From Lysobacterales bacterium (GTDB lineage Bacteria; Pseudomonadota; Gammaproteobacteria; Xanthomonadales; SZUA-36): a DNA stretch of 42,275 bases. The position numbers and the translations under genes are program-made. The DNA is taken from positions 1 through 42,275 of the forward strand of contig JARFQZ010000251.1 in NCBI GenBank assembly GCA_029287515.1, written 5' to 3'. Every line of letters begins with the position of its first letter. The stretch's first letter is position 1. Positions 1-10,436 of the stretch are shown in pieces. The notes under the pieces were generated by a model. It saw only the letters and a list, made by a program, of their open reading frames with translations. It was not told where the DNA came from and ran no database searches.

Positions 1-2996
1 GCGCCTCGTGCCGTTATCCCCATCCCCTTGTGGTCGTATCCGACCGAACCTCCGGAGGCAAACGCGTCGCCCAGCCAGAATCCGTGATCAGCCGCAACGG
101 CATTCGCCGTGTCGGAAAACGTGGCCGTGCCCTTGTCCGCAGCCACTACAAGGTATGGATCATCATCATCACGGCGAACCACGTCCGGCGGAGGTATAAC
201 TGCATCTGTATCTAAATTATCAGTAATATCCAATAAACTATTGATAAATAACTTATAACAACTTAAAACTTCGTTCATAATTGCTTCGCGGCCGCCGTCC
301 TCCGGCAATTTCTTGACCACGAAACCGCCCTTTGCGCCCACCGGGACTATCATGGTGTTTTTCACACTCTGAGCCTTCATCAGCCCCAGCACTTCGGTCC
401 TGAAGTCTTCACGGCGATCCGACCAACGCAAGCCGCCCCGGGCGATCATGCCGCCACGCAGATGGATTCCCTCCACGCGGGCTGAGTAAACCCAGATTTC
501 ACGGAACGGCCGTGGAAGCGGCAGTTCCGGAAGCGCTTGCGAGTCGAGTTTGAAACTGAGGCATTCCTTGACGCTACCATCGGCGGCCGCCTGAAAACAG
601 TTGGTCCTGAGCGTGGCCCTGATCACCTCGTAGAACGCAAACAGCATGCGATCCTCATCCAGGCTGGAGACCAATTCCAGGGCCCGCCTGAACGTGCGCT
701 TCAGAGTATCGACCTGCAGTGACCGGTCTTTTCGCCGGGCAGCGACGGTTTCGGCAATCAGGTCCACGAGCACGGGATCATCCTTCTGAGCACTTTCCAG
801 TAATACCGTAAACCTGCGCCCCAGCTTCTTGCTGGCCATTTCTTTTCGATAGGACGACTCTTCGTCCCTGCCAGGATCGAACAGGGCTTCGAACAACTCG
901 ACCAGTATCCGGGCGATTGCAGGGTGCCTGGCCAGCGTTTCGGCCATGTATTCCATGGAAAACGGCGTTCCCGTCTGCAGCAGGTACTTGCAGTAAGCAC
1001 GGAGTATCCTGACCTGCTGCCAATTCATCTGCGAGGCGATGACCAGGCGGTTGAAGCCATCGCTGTCAGCCTCCCCCCGGAGCGTCTTTTCAAAAGACTC
1101 CTTGAACAAACCGCGAATGACATCGAGGTCCAGTTCGCGCTCCACCGCTGGAATCATGTCGAAGTCCTGGATCCAGAGTCTCTGGTCTTCAGCCAGTTTG
1201 AGTTCGTACGGCCGTTCATTCACGATGCGGAGACCCAGGTTTTCCAGCATTGGCAGCACGTCAGAGAGCGGTATCGGATCATTCTTGCGAAAAACCTTGA
1301 ACCGGATGATGCCGCCCCGCGGCTTGCGCGGCCGGTAGAGGCTCATCCTGAGGTCTTCACCCTGGTCCACTGCCGACAGGTTTTCGACGTCGAACGCGGC
1401 GACCCACGGAGAGATGTCCTCCTTGTAAGCTTCGGGAAAAGCCTTGCCGAACCGGCCCGCTGCAGCCAGCCCTTCCGCCTCCCCCAGTTTTTCGACCAGG
1501 ATCTGCCGAAGTTCATCGGTCCAGGAGCGGACTGCATCGACAATTTTCTGTTCCAGCGCACCCACATCGATTTTAATCTCAGCCCCCGGACGCGGACGGA
1601 CCACGACCTGCAAGCGCGCCAGCTTGGACTCGGAGATGTGAACGCCGTAATCCAGACGGACGCCCTTGAGAGCGCGCTTGAGAATATCCTGGATTTTTTC
1701 ACGGTTTTCCGTATTGAACCGCTCGCGGGGTATGTAAACCAGGCAAGAGTAGAAGCGGCCAAATCGTTCACGCCGGATAAACAACCTGACCCTTTGCCTG
1801 TCCTGCAGGTTCAGCACGCCCAGAGCCGTGTCGCGCAGTTCCCGGGAACTGGCCTGGAACAGCTCGTCTCGGGGTAACGTTTCGAGGGTATGAACCATGG
1901 ATTTCCACGCGTGGCTGCCCCTGACCAGGCCCAGGTTGTCCAGCACCTTGTTGGCCCTCACACGAACCAGTGGCGTATCCATGGCATTGAGGTTGTATGC
2001 GGTCGATGTGAACAGGCCCAGCAACCGCCTCTCTGCGATCACTTTACCCTGTTTGTTGAACTTCAACACGCCGATGTAATCCAGGTAGCCCCGCCGGTGC
2101 ACCGTCGAACGCGCATTGGTCTTGGTAATGATGATTGGCAGCGGGCGTCGATTTTGCTCGGTAAACGCCAGGCTGGACAACGGCCGTGAACGGACCATGT
2201 CCGGGGACTCCGCCAGGATACCCAACCCGGAGCCTTTGTGTACTTTCAGTTCGCCACCCTTTTTTCGCCTTATGACGTCGTAATCGCGCACGCCGAGGAA
2301 AATGAAGTGATCATCCAGCAGCCATTCCAGGAATGACCGGTACTCCTCAAGCCAGCCCGGGTCTGTATCCGGAGCCCACTCATGCAGATTCTGTGCCGCT
2401 TCACTGGCCGCAACCTCCATTTGGCGCCAATCGGAGACGGCCTTTTGAATATCTGTGAAGGCCCTTTCAAGATTAGCCCGGATGACTTCCATGTTTTCAG
2501 GGCTGCTTTGCCGGTCCACCTGGTACTGCATGACCGATTCTGCGCTTCCCTGTGCACCCTTTTTGGGATGTATGGTTTTCAGCAAACCGCTTTTGCTTCT
2601 GCCCACGCGGATGACCGGATGAATGATAAGGTGTACGCCAACATCCATTTCCGACATGGCCAGCGAAGCCGTATCCACCAGGAAAGGCATGTCATCGTTT
2701 ACCATCTCGACAATCGTGTGAGGGGATTCCCAGCCATCCTTGTCCGGATCAGGATTGAAAACACGAATCAATACTTCCCCCGGTACCCGCTTCCTGAGCC
2801 ACCCCAGCTGCCCGATGACCATGGCAGACAGAGTCTCGGGTGTCTCGGACGCCAGGTCCTCCAACGGCACCCGACGAAAACACTGTTTCACATACATGGC
2901 AGCCATTTCGGCTTTCTCCGCCTTCAGACGCGTTTTAATACTGGCAACGACCTTCCGGGTCAGCACCGCTTTTTGCTTGTCTTTATCCAGGTTCAT
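1..2996 (-). CDS. gdhB: NAD-specific glutamate dehydrogenase (large GDH type), 5' part; 3' end lies beyond the left window edge
   Basis: Reverse-strand translation from ATG at 2996 is open to base 1: MNLDKDKQKAVLTRKVVASIKTRLKAEKAEMAAMYVKQCFRRVP...VYSARVEGIHLRGGMIARGGLRWSDRREDFRTEVLGLMKAQSVKNTMIVPVGAKGGFVVKK...LLDITDN...VVAADKGTATFSDTANAVA. Absent from the ORF track because it has no stop inside the window. Confidence 0.93.
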   Translation of the reverse strand, partial: MNLDKDKQKAVLTRKVVASIKTRLKAEKAEMAAMYVKQCFRRVPLEDLASETPETLSAMVIGQLGWLRKRVPGEVLIRVFNPDPDKDGWESPHTIVEMVNDDMPFLVDTASLAMSEMDVGVHLIIHPVIRVGRSKSGLLKTIHPKKGAQGSAESVMQYQVDRQSSPENMEVIRANLERAFTDIQKAVSDWRQMEVAASEAAQNLHEWAPDTDPGWLEEYRSFLEWLLDDHFIFLGVRDYDVIRRKKGGELKVHKGSGLGILAESPDMVRSRPLSSLAFTEQNRRPLPIIITKTNARSTVHRRGYLDYIGVLKFNKQGKVIAERRLLGLFTSTAYNLNAMDTPLVRVRANKVLDNLGLVRGSHAWKSMVHTLETLPRDELFQASSRELRDTALGVLNLQDRQRVRLFIRRERFGRFYSCLVYIPRERFNTENREKIQDILKRALKGVRLDYGVHISESKLARLQVVVRPRPGAEIKIDVGALEQKIVDAVRSWTDELRQILVEKLGEAEGLAAAGRFGKAFPEAYKEDISPWVAAFDVENLSAVDQGEDLRMSLYRPRKPRGGIIRFKVFRKNDPIPLSDVLPMLENLGLRIVNERPYELKLAEDQRLWIQDFDMIPAVERELDLDVIRGLFKESFEKTLRGEADSDGFNRLVIASQMNWQQVRILRAYCKYLLQTGTPFSMEYMAETLARHPAIARILVELFEALFDPGRDEESSYRKEMASKKLGRRFTVLLESAQKDDPVLVDLIAETVAARRKDRSLQVDTLKRTFRRALELVSSLDEDRMLFAFYEVIRATLRTNCFQAAADGSVKECLSFKLDSQALPELPLPRPFREIWVYSARVEGIHLRGGMIARGGLRWSDRREDFRTEVLGLMKAQSVKNTMIVPVGAKGGFVVKKLPEDGGREAIMNEVLSCYKLFINSLLDITDNLDTDAVIPPPDVVRRDDDDPYLVVAADKGTATFSDTANAVAADHGFWLGDAFASGGSVGYDHKGMGITARG

Positions 2997-3043
2997 CTGA
3001 TTACTCTTCCCACCGGCAAGGCATCATGTCATGCGCGTTGGGA

Positions 3044-3049
3044 ATTATA
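3044..3049 (-). promoter_or_regulatory. candidate -10 box (TATAAT) for the glutamate dehydrogenase gene
   Basis: Perfect TATAAT on the minus strand, about 48 nt upstream of the gdh ATG; no convincing -35. Confidence 0.4.
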
Positions 3050-3086
3050 GCCATCATGGGGAATTAATTCTCAGGAACAAAAGGTG

Positions 3087-3115
3087 TTGACCTTTACCTG
3101 GCCAGGAGATAACCT
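3087..3115 (+). promoter_or_regulatory. candidate sigma70 promoter for sahR-metH (TTGACC-17 nt-TAACCT)
   Basis: TTGACC at 3087-3092, 17-nt spacer, TAACCT at 3110-3115. Confidence 0.5.
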
Positions 3116-3118
3116 GCG

Positions 3119-3150
3119 ATATATCTTTAAATCAAGATACGAAGATATAT
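3119..3150. promoter_or_regulatory. inverted-repeat operator candidate for the ArsR/SahR-like regulator
   Basis: ATATATCTT (3119-3127) and AAGATATAT (3142-3150) are perfect 9-bp arms; nested second copy TATCTT (3122-3127)/AAGATA (3134-3139). Confidence 0.7.
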
Positions 3151-4102
3151 GACTGCGCCAAAACATCAGGACATGGATCTGCAGGCAGCTACGCATCACT
3201 GCAGGCTTCTGGCTGACCCGACTCGCCTGCGGTTGCTGCTGTTGCTCGAGCAGGAAGAATTCAGCGTTGCAGAACTGTCCGGCATAACGCAATTGGCACA
3301 ACCACGCGTGTCCACTCACCTGGCAAAGTTGAAAGAGGCCGGGCTGGTGAGTGATCGCAAGGACGGCGTGTTTGTCTACTACCGGATTGCCAGGGGTATA
3401 CAGGATAAGAGCCTGGCAGATCTCTGGCAATTGCTGAAGTCGAATACTTCGGACCCATTGTTAAAGCAGGACCTGGACAGAATCACCCAGGTTCTGAACA
3501 AAAGAAAAGGCGCATCGACATGGGCCGACAGTGTGGCCGGTGACATGGCGCGACACTACTCTCCCGGGCGCACCTGGGAAGCGACAGCAAGAGGGCTCGT
3601 GCACTTGCTGACCCCGGGTGATGTTCTCGACATTGCCTCCGGCGACGGTGTGCTCGCTGAGCTGCTGGCGCCGACGGCCAGGAGCATCATCTGCCTGGAT
3701 ATCAGTGAGCGGGTTGTGGAGGCCGGGCGCAAAAGGGTCGGCCCGTTCCCAAACGTGAAATTCGAACTGGGCGACATGCACTCACTGCCGGTGACTGATT
3801 CTTCCATCGACACGGTTTTACTGATGCATGCCCTGACCTATACCACCAAGCCACAGCAGGTTTTCAGTGAAGTGGCCCGGGTGCTGAGAACAGGTGGCCA
3901 CTTGCTGGCGGTGACCCTGCAGAAACATCATCATGCGAAGGCCGTGGAGCCTTACAACCACGTGAACCTGGGTTTCACCACCCGGCAACTCGAGCAGCAT
4001 TGCGAGCAGGCCGGGCTTGCCGTCAGGCAATGCGCGGTATCAGCCATTGAAAGGCGGACTCCGAACTTTTCCGTCCTTTCACTATCAGCGATAAAACAAT
4101 GA
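3149..4102 (+). CDS. sahR: ArsR-family HTH fused to a SAM-methyltransferase-like domain; SahR-type regulator of the SAM cycle
   Basis: N-terminal winged HTH ([48 protein letters not shown]), C-terminal Rossmann methyltransferase fold ([15 protein letters not shown]), 4-bp overlap with metH. Real start may be the ATG at 3173, which has AGGA upstream. Confidence 0.8.
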   Translation: MTAPKHQDMDLQAATHHCRLLADPTRLRLLLLLEQEEFSVAELSGITQLAQPRVSTHLAKLKEAGLVSDRKDGVFVYYRIARGIQDKSLADLWQLLKSNTSDPLLKQDLDRITQVLNKRKGASTWADSVAGDMARHYSPGRTWEATARGLVHLLTPGDVLDIASGDGVLAELLAPTARSIICLDISERVVEAGRKRVGPFPNVKFELGDMHSLPVTDSSIDTVLLMHALTYTTKPQQVFSEVARVLRTGGHLLAVTLQKHHHAKAVEPYNHVNLGFTTRQLEQHCEQAGLAVRQCAVSAIERRTPNFSVLSLSAIKQ

Positions 4103-7100
4103 TCACCCTCCCCTACCGGAATCCGGACAGGGCCGGCCGGCTCGAGGCCATACTGGAAAAGCAGATCCTGATCGTGGATGGGGCCATGGGCACCATGATC
4201 CAGGGCAGGCGTCTGGAGGAAGAGGACTACCGCGGCAGGCTGCTCGAGGACCACGCCAATGCACTCAAGGGTAACAATGACCTGCTCAGCCTTACCCGCC
4301 CGGATGTCATCCTGGATATTCACCGGGACTTCCTGGCTGCAGGGGCTGACATCCTGGAAACAAATACCTTTAATGCAACTTCCATTGCCCAGGCTGACTA
4401 CGGCACTGGAGAACTGGTGTATGAAATAAACCTGGAAAGCGCCCGGATTGCACGCTTGGCAGCAGACGAGCACATGCGTGATCACCCGGGCGCCGAACGC
4501 TTCGTTGCCGGAGCGCTGGGACCGACCAACCGGACCGCGTCCCTGTCTCCGGATGTGAATCGCCCCGAGTATCGCAATGTCACGTTCACGGAACTCAGCG
4601 AAGCCTATGCCGAAGCAACCAGGGGCCTGATCGAAGGCGGAGCAGATTTATTGGTCATCGAGACGGTGTTTGACACCCTCAACTGCAAAGCCGCAATTTT
4701 CGGCATCACCGAGGTGTTCGAGGAACTCGGTGCACGACTGCCGCTCATAATTTCCGGAACCATTGTCGACGCCAGCGGCAGGACGCTTTCCGGACAAACG
4801 GTCGAGGCGTTCTGGAATTCCGTCAGGCATGCAAAGCCGTTTGCCGTTGGCCTGAACTGTGCACTCGGTGCGGCTGAAATACGTCCCTGGATACAGGAAC
4901 TCGCCAGAGTTGCCGACTGCCCCGTCAGCCTGTATCCGAATGCCGGCCTGCCCAACGAACTGGGAGAATACGACGACACCCCGCAAAACATGGCGCAGTT
5001 GCTGGGTGATTTCGCCGAAGACGGCCTGATCAATATCGTGGGGGGATGCTGCGGCACCACACCGGCGCATATCAAGGCAATCGCGGAATCTGTAAGCGGC
5101 AAAGCACCGAGAGACTTGCCGGTAAATAGTGCCTGGTGCCGGCTGTCTGGGATGGAACCCCTGGCCATCACACCAGAACTCAACTTTCTCAATATCGGCG
5201 AACGCACCAATGTGACCGGCTCCGCTGTTTTTCGCCGGCTGATTCAACAGGACGATTACCCCGCAGCGCTGGAAGTGGCCCGGCAACAGGTTGAAAACGG
5301 TGCACAGATCATCGACGTAAACATGGATGAAGGCCTGCTTGACGGCCCGAAAGCCATGACGACTTTTCTGAACCTAATTGCATCGGAACCGGACATTGCC
5401 CGGGTCCCGGTCATGATCGACTCATCCCGCTGGGAAGTGCTCGAAGCAGGCCTCCAGTGCCTGCAGGGAAAAGGTGTCGTCAATTCCATTTCGATGAAAG
5501 AAGGAGAAGCGCCTTTCATCGCACAGGCCAGGACGATCCTTCGTTACGGCGCCGCGGTCATCGTGATGGCTTTCGATGAACGCGGGCAGGCCGATACGCT
5601 GGAGCGCAGGGTGGAAATCTGCCAGCGGGCATGGAAAATCCTCACCGAAGAAGTCGGCTTTCCGCCCGAGGACATCATTTTCGACCCGAATATTTTTGCC
5701 GTCGCCACCGGCATTCCGGAACATAACAGCTACGGTTTGGATTTCATTGAGGCAACCCGCCGCATCAAGGAAACCTGTCCGGGGGCGCTGGTATCCGGCG
5801 GGCTCAGCAATATTTCATTTTCTTTCCGTGGCCAGAACCGGGTTCGCGAGGCCATCCATTCCGTTTTCCTGTATCACGCCATCAAGGCCGGCCTGGACAT
5901 GGCGATTGTCAACGCCGGACAGTTGGAGATCTATGATGAGATCGACAACGAATTGCGGGACGCGGTCGAGAACGTGGTGCTCAACCGCGCTGAAGACGCC
6001 ACCGACAGGTTGCTGGAACTGGCGCAGGCGTTCCAGGGGGAGACGCGGCGGGAAGCCGTCAGCGAGGCATGGCGTGAATTACCGTTGCACGATCGCCTGG
6101 TGCACGCACTGGTCAAAGGCGTCAACAGCCACGTAGAGGCTGACACGGAAGAAGCGCGCAAACAGTCCAGCCGCGCCCTGGATGTGATCGAAGGTCCGCT
6201 GATGGATGGCATGAACGTGGTCGGCGACCTGTTCGGGGCAGGAAAAATGTTCCTGCCGCAGGTGGTGAAGAGCGCCCGGGTCATGAAGCAGGCAGTGGCG
6301 GTGCTGATCCCGCACATCGAAGAGGAAAAGCGACGCAGCGGTGATACCGCGCGCAGCCAGGGGCACGTGGTAATGGCCACGGTGAAAGGAGATGTTCACG
6401 ACATCGGCAAGAACATCGTCGGGGTCGTCCTGCGCTGTAACAACTTCGAGGTAACGGACCTGGGGGTCATGGTGCCCGGCGAGACCATCCTTTCCACGGC
6501 GGTCAAAGAGAAGGCCGATATCATCGGGCTTTCGGGCCTGATCACGCCTTCGCTCGAGGAGATGCGCGTGGTTGCCGCTGAAATGAAACGCCAGGGCCTG
6601 GAACAGCCATTGATGATCGGTGGCGCAACAACGTCGCCGATGCATACGGCACTCAGGATCGAGCCCGAGTACGACAACGGCGTTTTCTGGGTCAAGGATG
6701 CCTCACGCGCAGTGGGCGTCGCCCGGCAACTCATTGGTCCTGAAAGCCGGCAGACCTTGCAGGAAAAAACAGCGCAGGAATTCCGCGAGATGCGCGAGAG
6801 AAGGAGCAAGGGCAGTAATCGCAAACCACCGGTCAGTCTCGATGATGCCCGCGCCAATCATCTGCGAATAGATTGGGATGATACGGAGATCTGCATCCCG
6901 AACGCGGCCGGCCTGCAGGTACTTGAAAACTACCCGTTGGAACAGCTGGTCGACATAATCGACTGGACCCCTTTTTTCCAGACGTGGGAACTGGCGGGGC
7001 GTTATCCTGCGATTCTTGAAGATCCGGTCGTTGGCGAGGCAGCCAGTAATCTGTATGCAGACGCCCGCGAAATGCTGGATCGGATCATTACCGAAAAATG

Positions 7101-7803
7101 GCTTGGCGCACGTGCGGTATTTCGTATCTACGCTGCTGCCTCCGATGGCGATGATGTTTATTTGTACGAGGATGAATCGCGCGAGCAGCCTGTTGAGAAA
7201 TTACTGTTCCTCAGGCAGCAGAGGGCAAAAGCGGAAGGCCGCTCCAACCGCTGCCTGGCGGATTACGTCGCGCCAAAAGGTTCTGGCAAGAATGATTACG
7301 CCGGATTATTCGCCGTGACCGCCGGCCTGGGCATAGAGCGCAAACTCGAGGAATTCGAGGCTGCCCACGACGACTACCAGTCAATCCTGCTCAAAGCACT
7401 GGCCGACCGACTGGCCGAGGCTTTCGCCGAGCATTTGCACCAGCGTGTGCGCCGTGAATTCTGGGGCTATGCAGAAAACGAATCCCTGGATAACGAACAA
7501 CTTATCCGGGAAAAATACCAGGGTATCCGGCCGGCCCCCGGCTATCCGGCCTGCCCCGATCACAGCGAAAAAGAAAAGATATTCCGATTACTCGATGCCC
7601 CCGCCAATGCGCAGATGGAACTCACCAGCGGTTTCGCCATGCTGCCTGCCGCATCAGTCTGCGGCTATTACTTCGCTCATCCGCAGGCTGAGTATTTCGT
7701 TCTGGGACCCGTTCTTGAGGACCAGGCGACCGATTACGCCAGGCGCAAGAGCTGCAGCGTGGAAGATATCAGCACGCTGCTGCCTTCAAATTTTCAACCC
7801 TGA
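4099..7803 (+). CDS. metH: cobalamin-dependent methionine synthase
   Basis: 1234 aa; [21 protein letters not shown] zinc site, [13 protein letters not shown] pterin domain, [12 protein letters not shown]12 motif, C-terminal activation domain. Confidence 0.97.
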   Translation: MITLPYRNPDRAGRLEAILEKQILIVDGAMGTMIQGRRLEEEDYRGRLLEDHANALKGNNDLLSLTRPDVILDIHRDFLAAGADILETNTFNATSIAQADYGTGELVYEINLESARIARLAADEHMRDHPGAERFVAGALGPTNRTASLSPDVNRPEYRNVTFTELSEAYAEATRGLIEGGADLLVIETVFDTLNCKAAIFGITEVFEELGARLPLIISGTIVDASGRTLSGQTVEAFWNSVRHAKPFAVGLNCALGAAEIRPWIQELARVADCPVSLYPNAGLPNELGEYDDTPQNMAQLLGDFAEDGLINIVGGCCGTTPAHIKAIAESVSGKAPRDLPVNSAWCRLSGMEPLAITPELNFLNIGERTNVTGSAVFRRLIQQDDYPAALEVARQQVENGAQIIDVNMDEGLLDGPKAMTTFLNLIASEPDIARVPVMIDSSRWEVLEAGLQCLQGKGVVNSISMKEGEAPFIAQARTILRYGAAVIVMAFDERGQADTLERRVEICQRAWKILTEEVGFPPEDIIFDPNIFAVATGIPEHNSYGLDFIEATRRIKETCPGALVSGGLSNISFSFRGQNRVREAIHSVFLYHAIKAGLDMAIVNAGQLEIYDEIDNELRDAVENVVLNRAEDATDRLLELAQAFQGETRREAVSEAWRELPLHDRLVHALVKGVNSHVEADTEEARKQSSRALDVIEGPLMDGMNVVGDLFGAGKMFLPQVVKSARVMKQAVAVLIPHIEEEKRRSGDTARSQGHVVMATVKGDVHDIGKNIVGVVLRCNNFEVTDLGVMVPGETILSTAVKEKADIIGLSGLITPSLEEMRVVAAEMKRQGLEQPLMIGGATTSPMHTALRIEPEYDNGVFWVKDASRAVGVARQLIGPESRQTLQEKTAQEFREMRERRSKGSNRKPPVSLDDARANHLRIDWDDTEICIPNAAGLQVLENYPLEQLVDIIDWTPFFQTWELAGRYPAILEDPVVGEAASNLYADAREMLDRIITEKWLGARAVFRIYAAASDGDDVYLYEDESREQPVEKLLFLRQQRAKAEGRSNRCLADYVAPKGSGKNDYAGLFAVTAGLGIERKLEEFEAAHDDYQSILLKALADRLAEAFAEHLHQRVRREFWGYAENESLDNEQLIREKYQGIRPAPGYPACPDHSEKEKIFRLLDAPANAQMELTSGFAMLPAASVCGYYFAHPQAEYFVLGPVLEDQATDYARRKSCSVEDISTLLPSNFQP

Positions 7804-7821
7804 ATTCAGCAGCCTGAGAAC

Positions 7822-8364
7822 TCACCATTCGAGGTCATCAGGGACTGGGAACTCGCCGTCGTCTTCAGGGTCTTCAGTATTCAGGTCAACCACGTGGTCG
7901 GAAGACAACGCCTTCACTTTCTCCAGCTGCTCAGGCTCCAGCAGATGGTAACCACCGGACAGGTAGACCAGGCCCAGTTCACCCGCATTGAGTGATTTAA
8001 GTTGTTCCGGGGTGACATTGACCTTCCGGATACGCCCCCTGAACAGGAAATTGCGGGCAACTTCTGCGTCTTCCCGGTTCAGCCTTTTGGCTTTTACAAT
8101 TTCGCGTATCTGGTTATTCAGCAGCCGGCGCTGCCGGTCCTCAGCCTGTTTTTTGCGGCGAGCCTTGTCTGCCTGCCTCTGTTCTTCCCGCCTTTTCAGA
8201 GCGTAGGCCTTTTCCAGGGATAACTCCCCTGGTTTCGCGTCCTGTTCGGACCGCTTGCGGTTCGCCTGCCGGGACCGTTTTGCGGTCCCGGAACCCATGT
8301 TTTTTCGTGTTTGCTTTTTTGCCAGGCCAAGGGCCCGCAACTGGTCCTGCAGTGAATCACTCAT
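7822..8364 (-). CDS. DUF2058 (YaiL-like) family protein
   Basis: MSDSLQDQLRALGLAKKQ... with a highly charged lysine/arginine-rich middle; typical DUF2058 layout. Confidence 0.8.
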   Translation of the reverse strand: MSDSLQDQLRALGLAKKQTRKNMGSGTAKRSRQANRKRSEQDAKPGELSLEKAYALKRREEQRQADKARRKKQAEDRQRRLLNNQIREIVKAKRLNREDAEVARNFLFRGRIRKVNVTPEQLKSLNAGELGLVYLSGGYHLLEPEQLEKVKALSSDHVVDLNTEDPEDDGEFPVPDDLEW

Positions 8365-8365
8365 A

Positions 8366-9316
8366 TCAGCTGACCTGAACCCCGTGCTTTTTCATCCAAT
8401 CGAATGTGCCCCTGATGCCGTCTTCCAGGGAGATGCCGGCTTCCCACCCCAGCGACTTCAGACGGCCGACATCGAGCAGTTTGCGGGGAGTGCCGTCCGG
8501 CATGGAAGCGTCGTATTCGATCTTTCCGCCGAAACCCGTTATCCCGGCAATCAATTCAGCCAATTCGGCAATGCTGATGTCCGTGCCACATCCGACATTG
8601 ACGTGAGAACAACGGTCCGAAACGGCTGACCAATACTGGTCTTCGGTAAGTTCCATGAGGTGGCAGCAAGCCGCAGCCATGTCATCAACGTGAAGAAACT
8701 CCCGTCTTGGCCTGCCGCTGCCCCAAACCCGGACCGCCTGATCGCCTTTTGCAGCCGCCTCGTGGAACTTTCTCAGGAGCGCCGGCAGCACGTGGCTGGT
8801 TTCAAGATCGAAATTATCCCCCGGACCATACAGGTTGGTCGGCATGGCGCTTCGAAAATCACTCCCGAATTGCCGGCGGTAAGCTTCACACATCTTGATG
8901 CCGGCAATCTTGGCCACGGCATAGGCTTCGTTCGTGGGCTCCAGCGTCCCGGTCATGAGCGCCTCTTCGCTCATGGGCTGCCCGGCCAGCCGGGGATAGA
9001 TGCAGGAACTGCCGAGAAACAACAAGCGACTGACGCCCGCACGGTGAGCTGCGGCTATGACATTGGTCTGGATCTGAAGATTATCGCGAATGAAGTCGGC
9101 CGGTGAATCGTTATTTGCCTTGATCCCCCCGACCCTGGCGGCCGCAAGGTAGACCGTGTCTATTTTTTGCTCGTCAAAAAAAGACTCCACCTCTGCCTGC
9201 CGGGTAAGATCCAGCTCGCCCCGTCCCCGGGTGATGATCGCCTCACTTCCCCTGGCGCGCAAATGCCGTAGCAGCGCTGCGCCCACCATGCCATTGTGAC
9301 CTGCTACAAAATCCAT
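8366..9316 (-). CDS. fcl: GDP-L-fucose synthase
   Basis: MDFVAGHNGMVGAALLRHLRARG... NAD-binding motif, SDR/epimerase family. Start set at 9316 because the listed 9520 start would read through the upstream gmd gene. Confidence 0.93.
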   Translation of the reverse strand: MDFVAGHNGMVGAALLRHLRARGSEAIITRGRGELDLTRQAEVESFFDEQKIDTVYLAAARVGGIKANNDSPADFIRDNLQIQTNVIAAAHRAGVSRLLFLGSSCIYPRLAGQPMSEEALMTGTLEPTNEAYAVAKIAGIKMCEAYRRQFGSDFRSAMPTNLYGPGDNFDLETSHVLPALLRKFHEAAAKGDQAVRVWGSGRPRREFLHVDDMAAACCHLMELTEDQYWSAVSDRCSHVNVGCGTDISIAELAELIAGITGFGGKIEYDASMPDGTPRKLLDVGRLKSLGWEAGISLEDGIRGTFDWMKKHGVQVS

Positions 9317-9326
9317 CGTGCAATTT

Positions 9327-10427
9327 TCAGGACAAAGACCGGTCCTGGTCAATAAGGGACTCTTCCCTGGCCAGGCGAAGATCGTTTTCCACCATTTCCC
9401 TGACCAGCTCGCTGAAAGACGTTTGGGGCGACCAACCCAGCTTCTCACGGGCCAGGCTGGCATCACCCAACAGCGTCTCCACCTCGGCAGGCCGGTAATA
9501 CCGGGGATCGATCTGGACAACCGTATCGCCTGCCCGGAAAGACAGTTCGTCGTTTTCGGACCAGGCTACGACGGCTTTTTCTTCGGCACCATCGCCCTCC
9601 CAGTCCAATTGAACACCCATGCTTTCAGCCGCGGTGTTGACGAAATCCCTGACCGAATACTGTTTGCCTGAAGCAATGACGAAATCGATCGGCTCCTCGT
9701 GCTGCAACATCAGCCATTGGGCCTCTACATAATCCCGGGCATGCCCCCAATCCCGGCGGGCATCGAGGTTTCCGAGATACACACATTCATCCAGTCCCCA
9801 TCCGATCCGGGCAAGGCCCCGGGTGATTTTTCGAGTGACGAATGTCTCACCTCTCAGCGGGGATTCGTGGTTGAACAAAATACCGTTGCATGCGAACAGG
9901 CCATAGGACTCGCGATAATTGACCGTTATCCAGTAGGCATACAATTTTGCCACTCCGTAAGGGGAACGAGGATAAAACGGCGTCGTTTCCGATTGCGGCG
10001 TTTCCTGCACTTTCCCGAACAATTCGGAGGTCGAGGCCTGGTAGAAGCGACAGGTGTCTTCCAGCCCAAGGTTTCTCATGGCCTCGAGAATTCTGAGTGT
10101 GCCAACTGCGTCTGATTCCGCCGTGTATTCGGGTTCTTCGAAAGAAACGGCAACGTGGCTTTGTGCCGCCAGGTTGTAGATTTCATCCGGTTGAACCCGC
10201 TGGATGGTTCTTTGCAGGCTGGAACTGTCCGTCATGTCTCCGTAGTGCAATGTAAGCCTGGTGCTTTCGACATGCGGGTCGGAATAAAGGTGATCGATGC
10301 GGGCCGTATTGATCAGGGACGCACGGCGCTTGATGCCATGCACCTCGTAACCCTTGTTCAACAGGGATTCCGCCAGGTAGGCCCCGTCCTGACCGGTAAT
10401 GCCGGTGATGAGTGCGGTTTTAGTCAT
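9327..10427 (-). CDS. gmd: GDP-mannose 4,6-dehydratase
   Basis: [37 protein letters not shown]...; YxxxK region [21 protein letters not shown]. Confidence 0.96.
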   Translation of the reverse strand: MTKTALITGITGQDGAYLAESLLNKGYEVHGIKRRASLINTARIDHLYSDPHVESTRLTLHYGDMTDSSSLQRTIQRVQPDEIYNLAAQSHVAVSFEEPEYTAESDAVGTLRILEAMRNLGLEDTCRFYQASTSELFGKVQETPQSETTPFYPRSPYGVAKLYAYWITVNYRESYGLFACNGILFNHESPLRGETFVTRKITRGLARIGWGLDECVYLGNLDARRDWGHARDYVEAQWLMLQHEEPIDFVIASGKQYSVRDFVNTAAESMGVQLDWEGDGAEEKAVVAWSENDELSFRAGDTVVQIDPRYYRPAEVETLLGDASLAREKLGWSPQTSFSELVREMVENDLRLAREESLIDQDRSLS

Positions 10428-10436
10428 GGCTCTTCC

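Noticed and set aside
924-1877. 317-aa plus-strand ORF
   Set aside because: Antisense to the clear NAD-glutamate dehydrogenase reading frame.
2382-3050. 222-aa plus-strand ORF
   Set aside because: Antisense to the GDH N-terminal region; no domain recognised.
9317-9520. N-terminal extension of the fcl ORF
   Set aside because: Reads out of frame through gmd; the real start with the GxxGMVG motif is at 9316.
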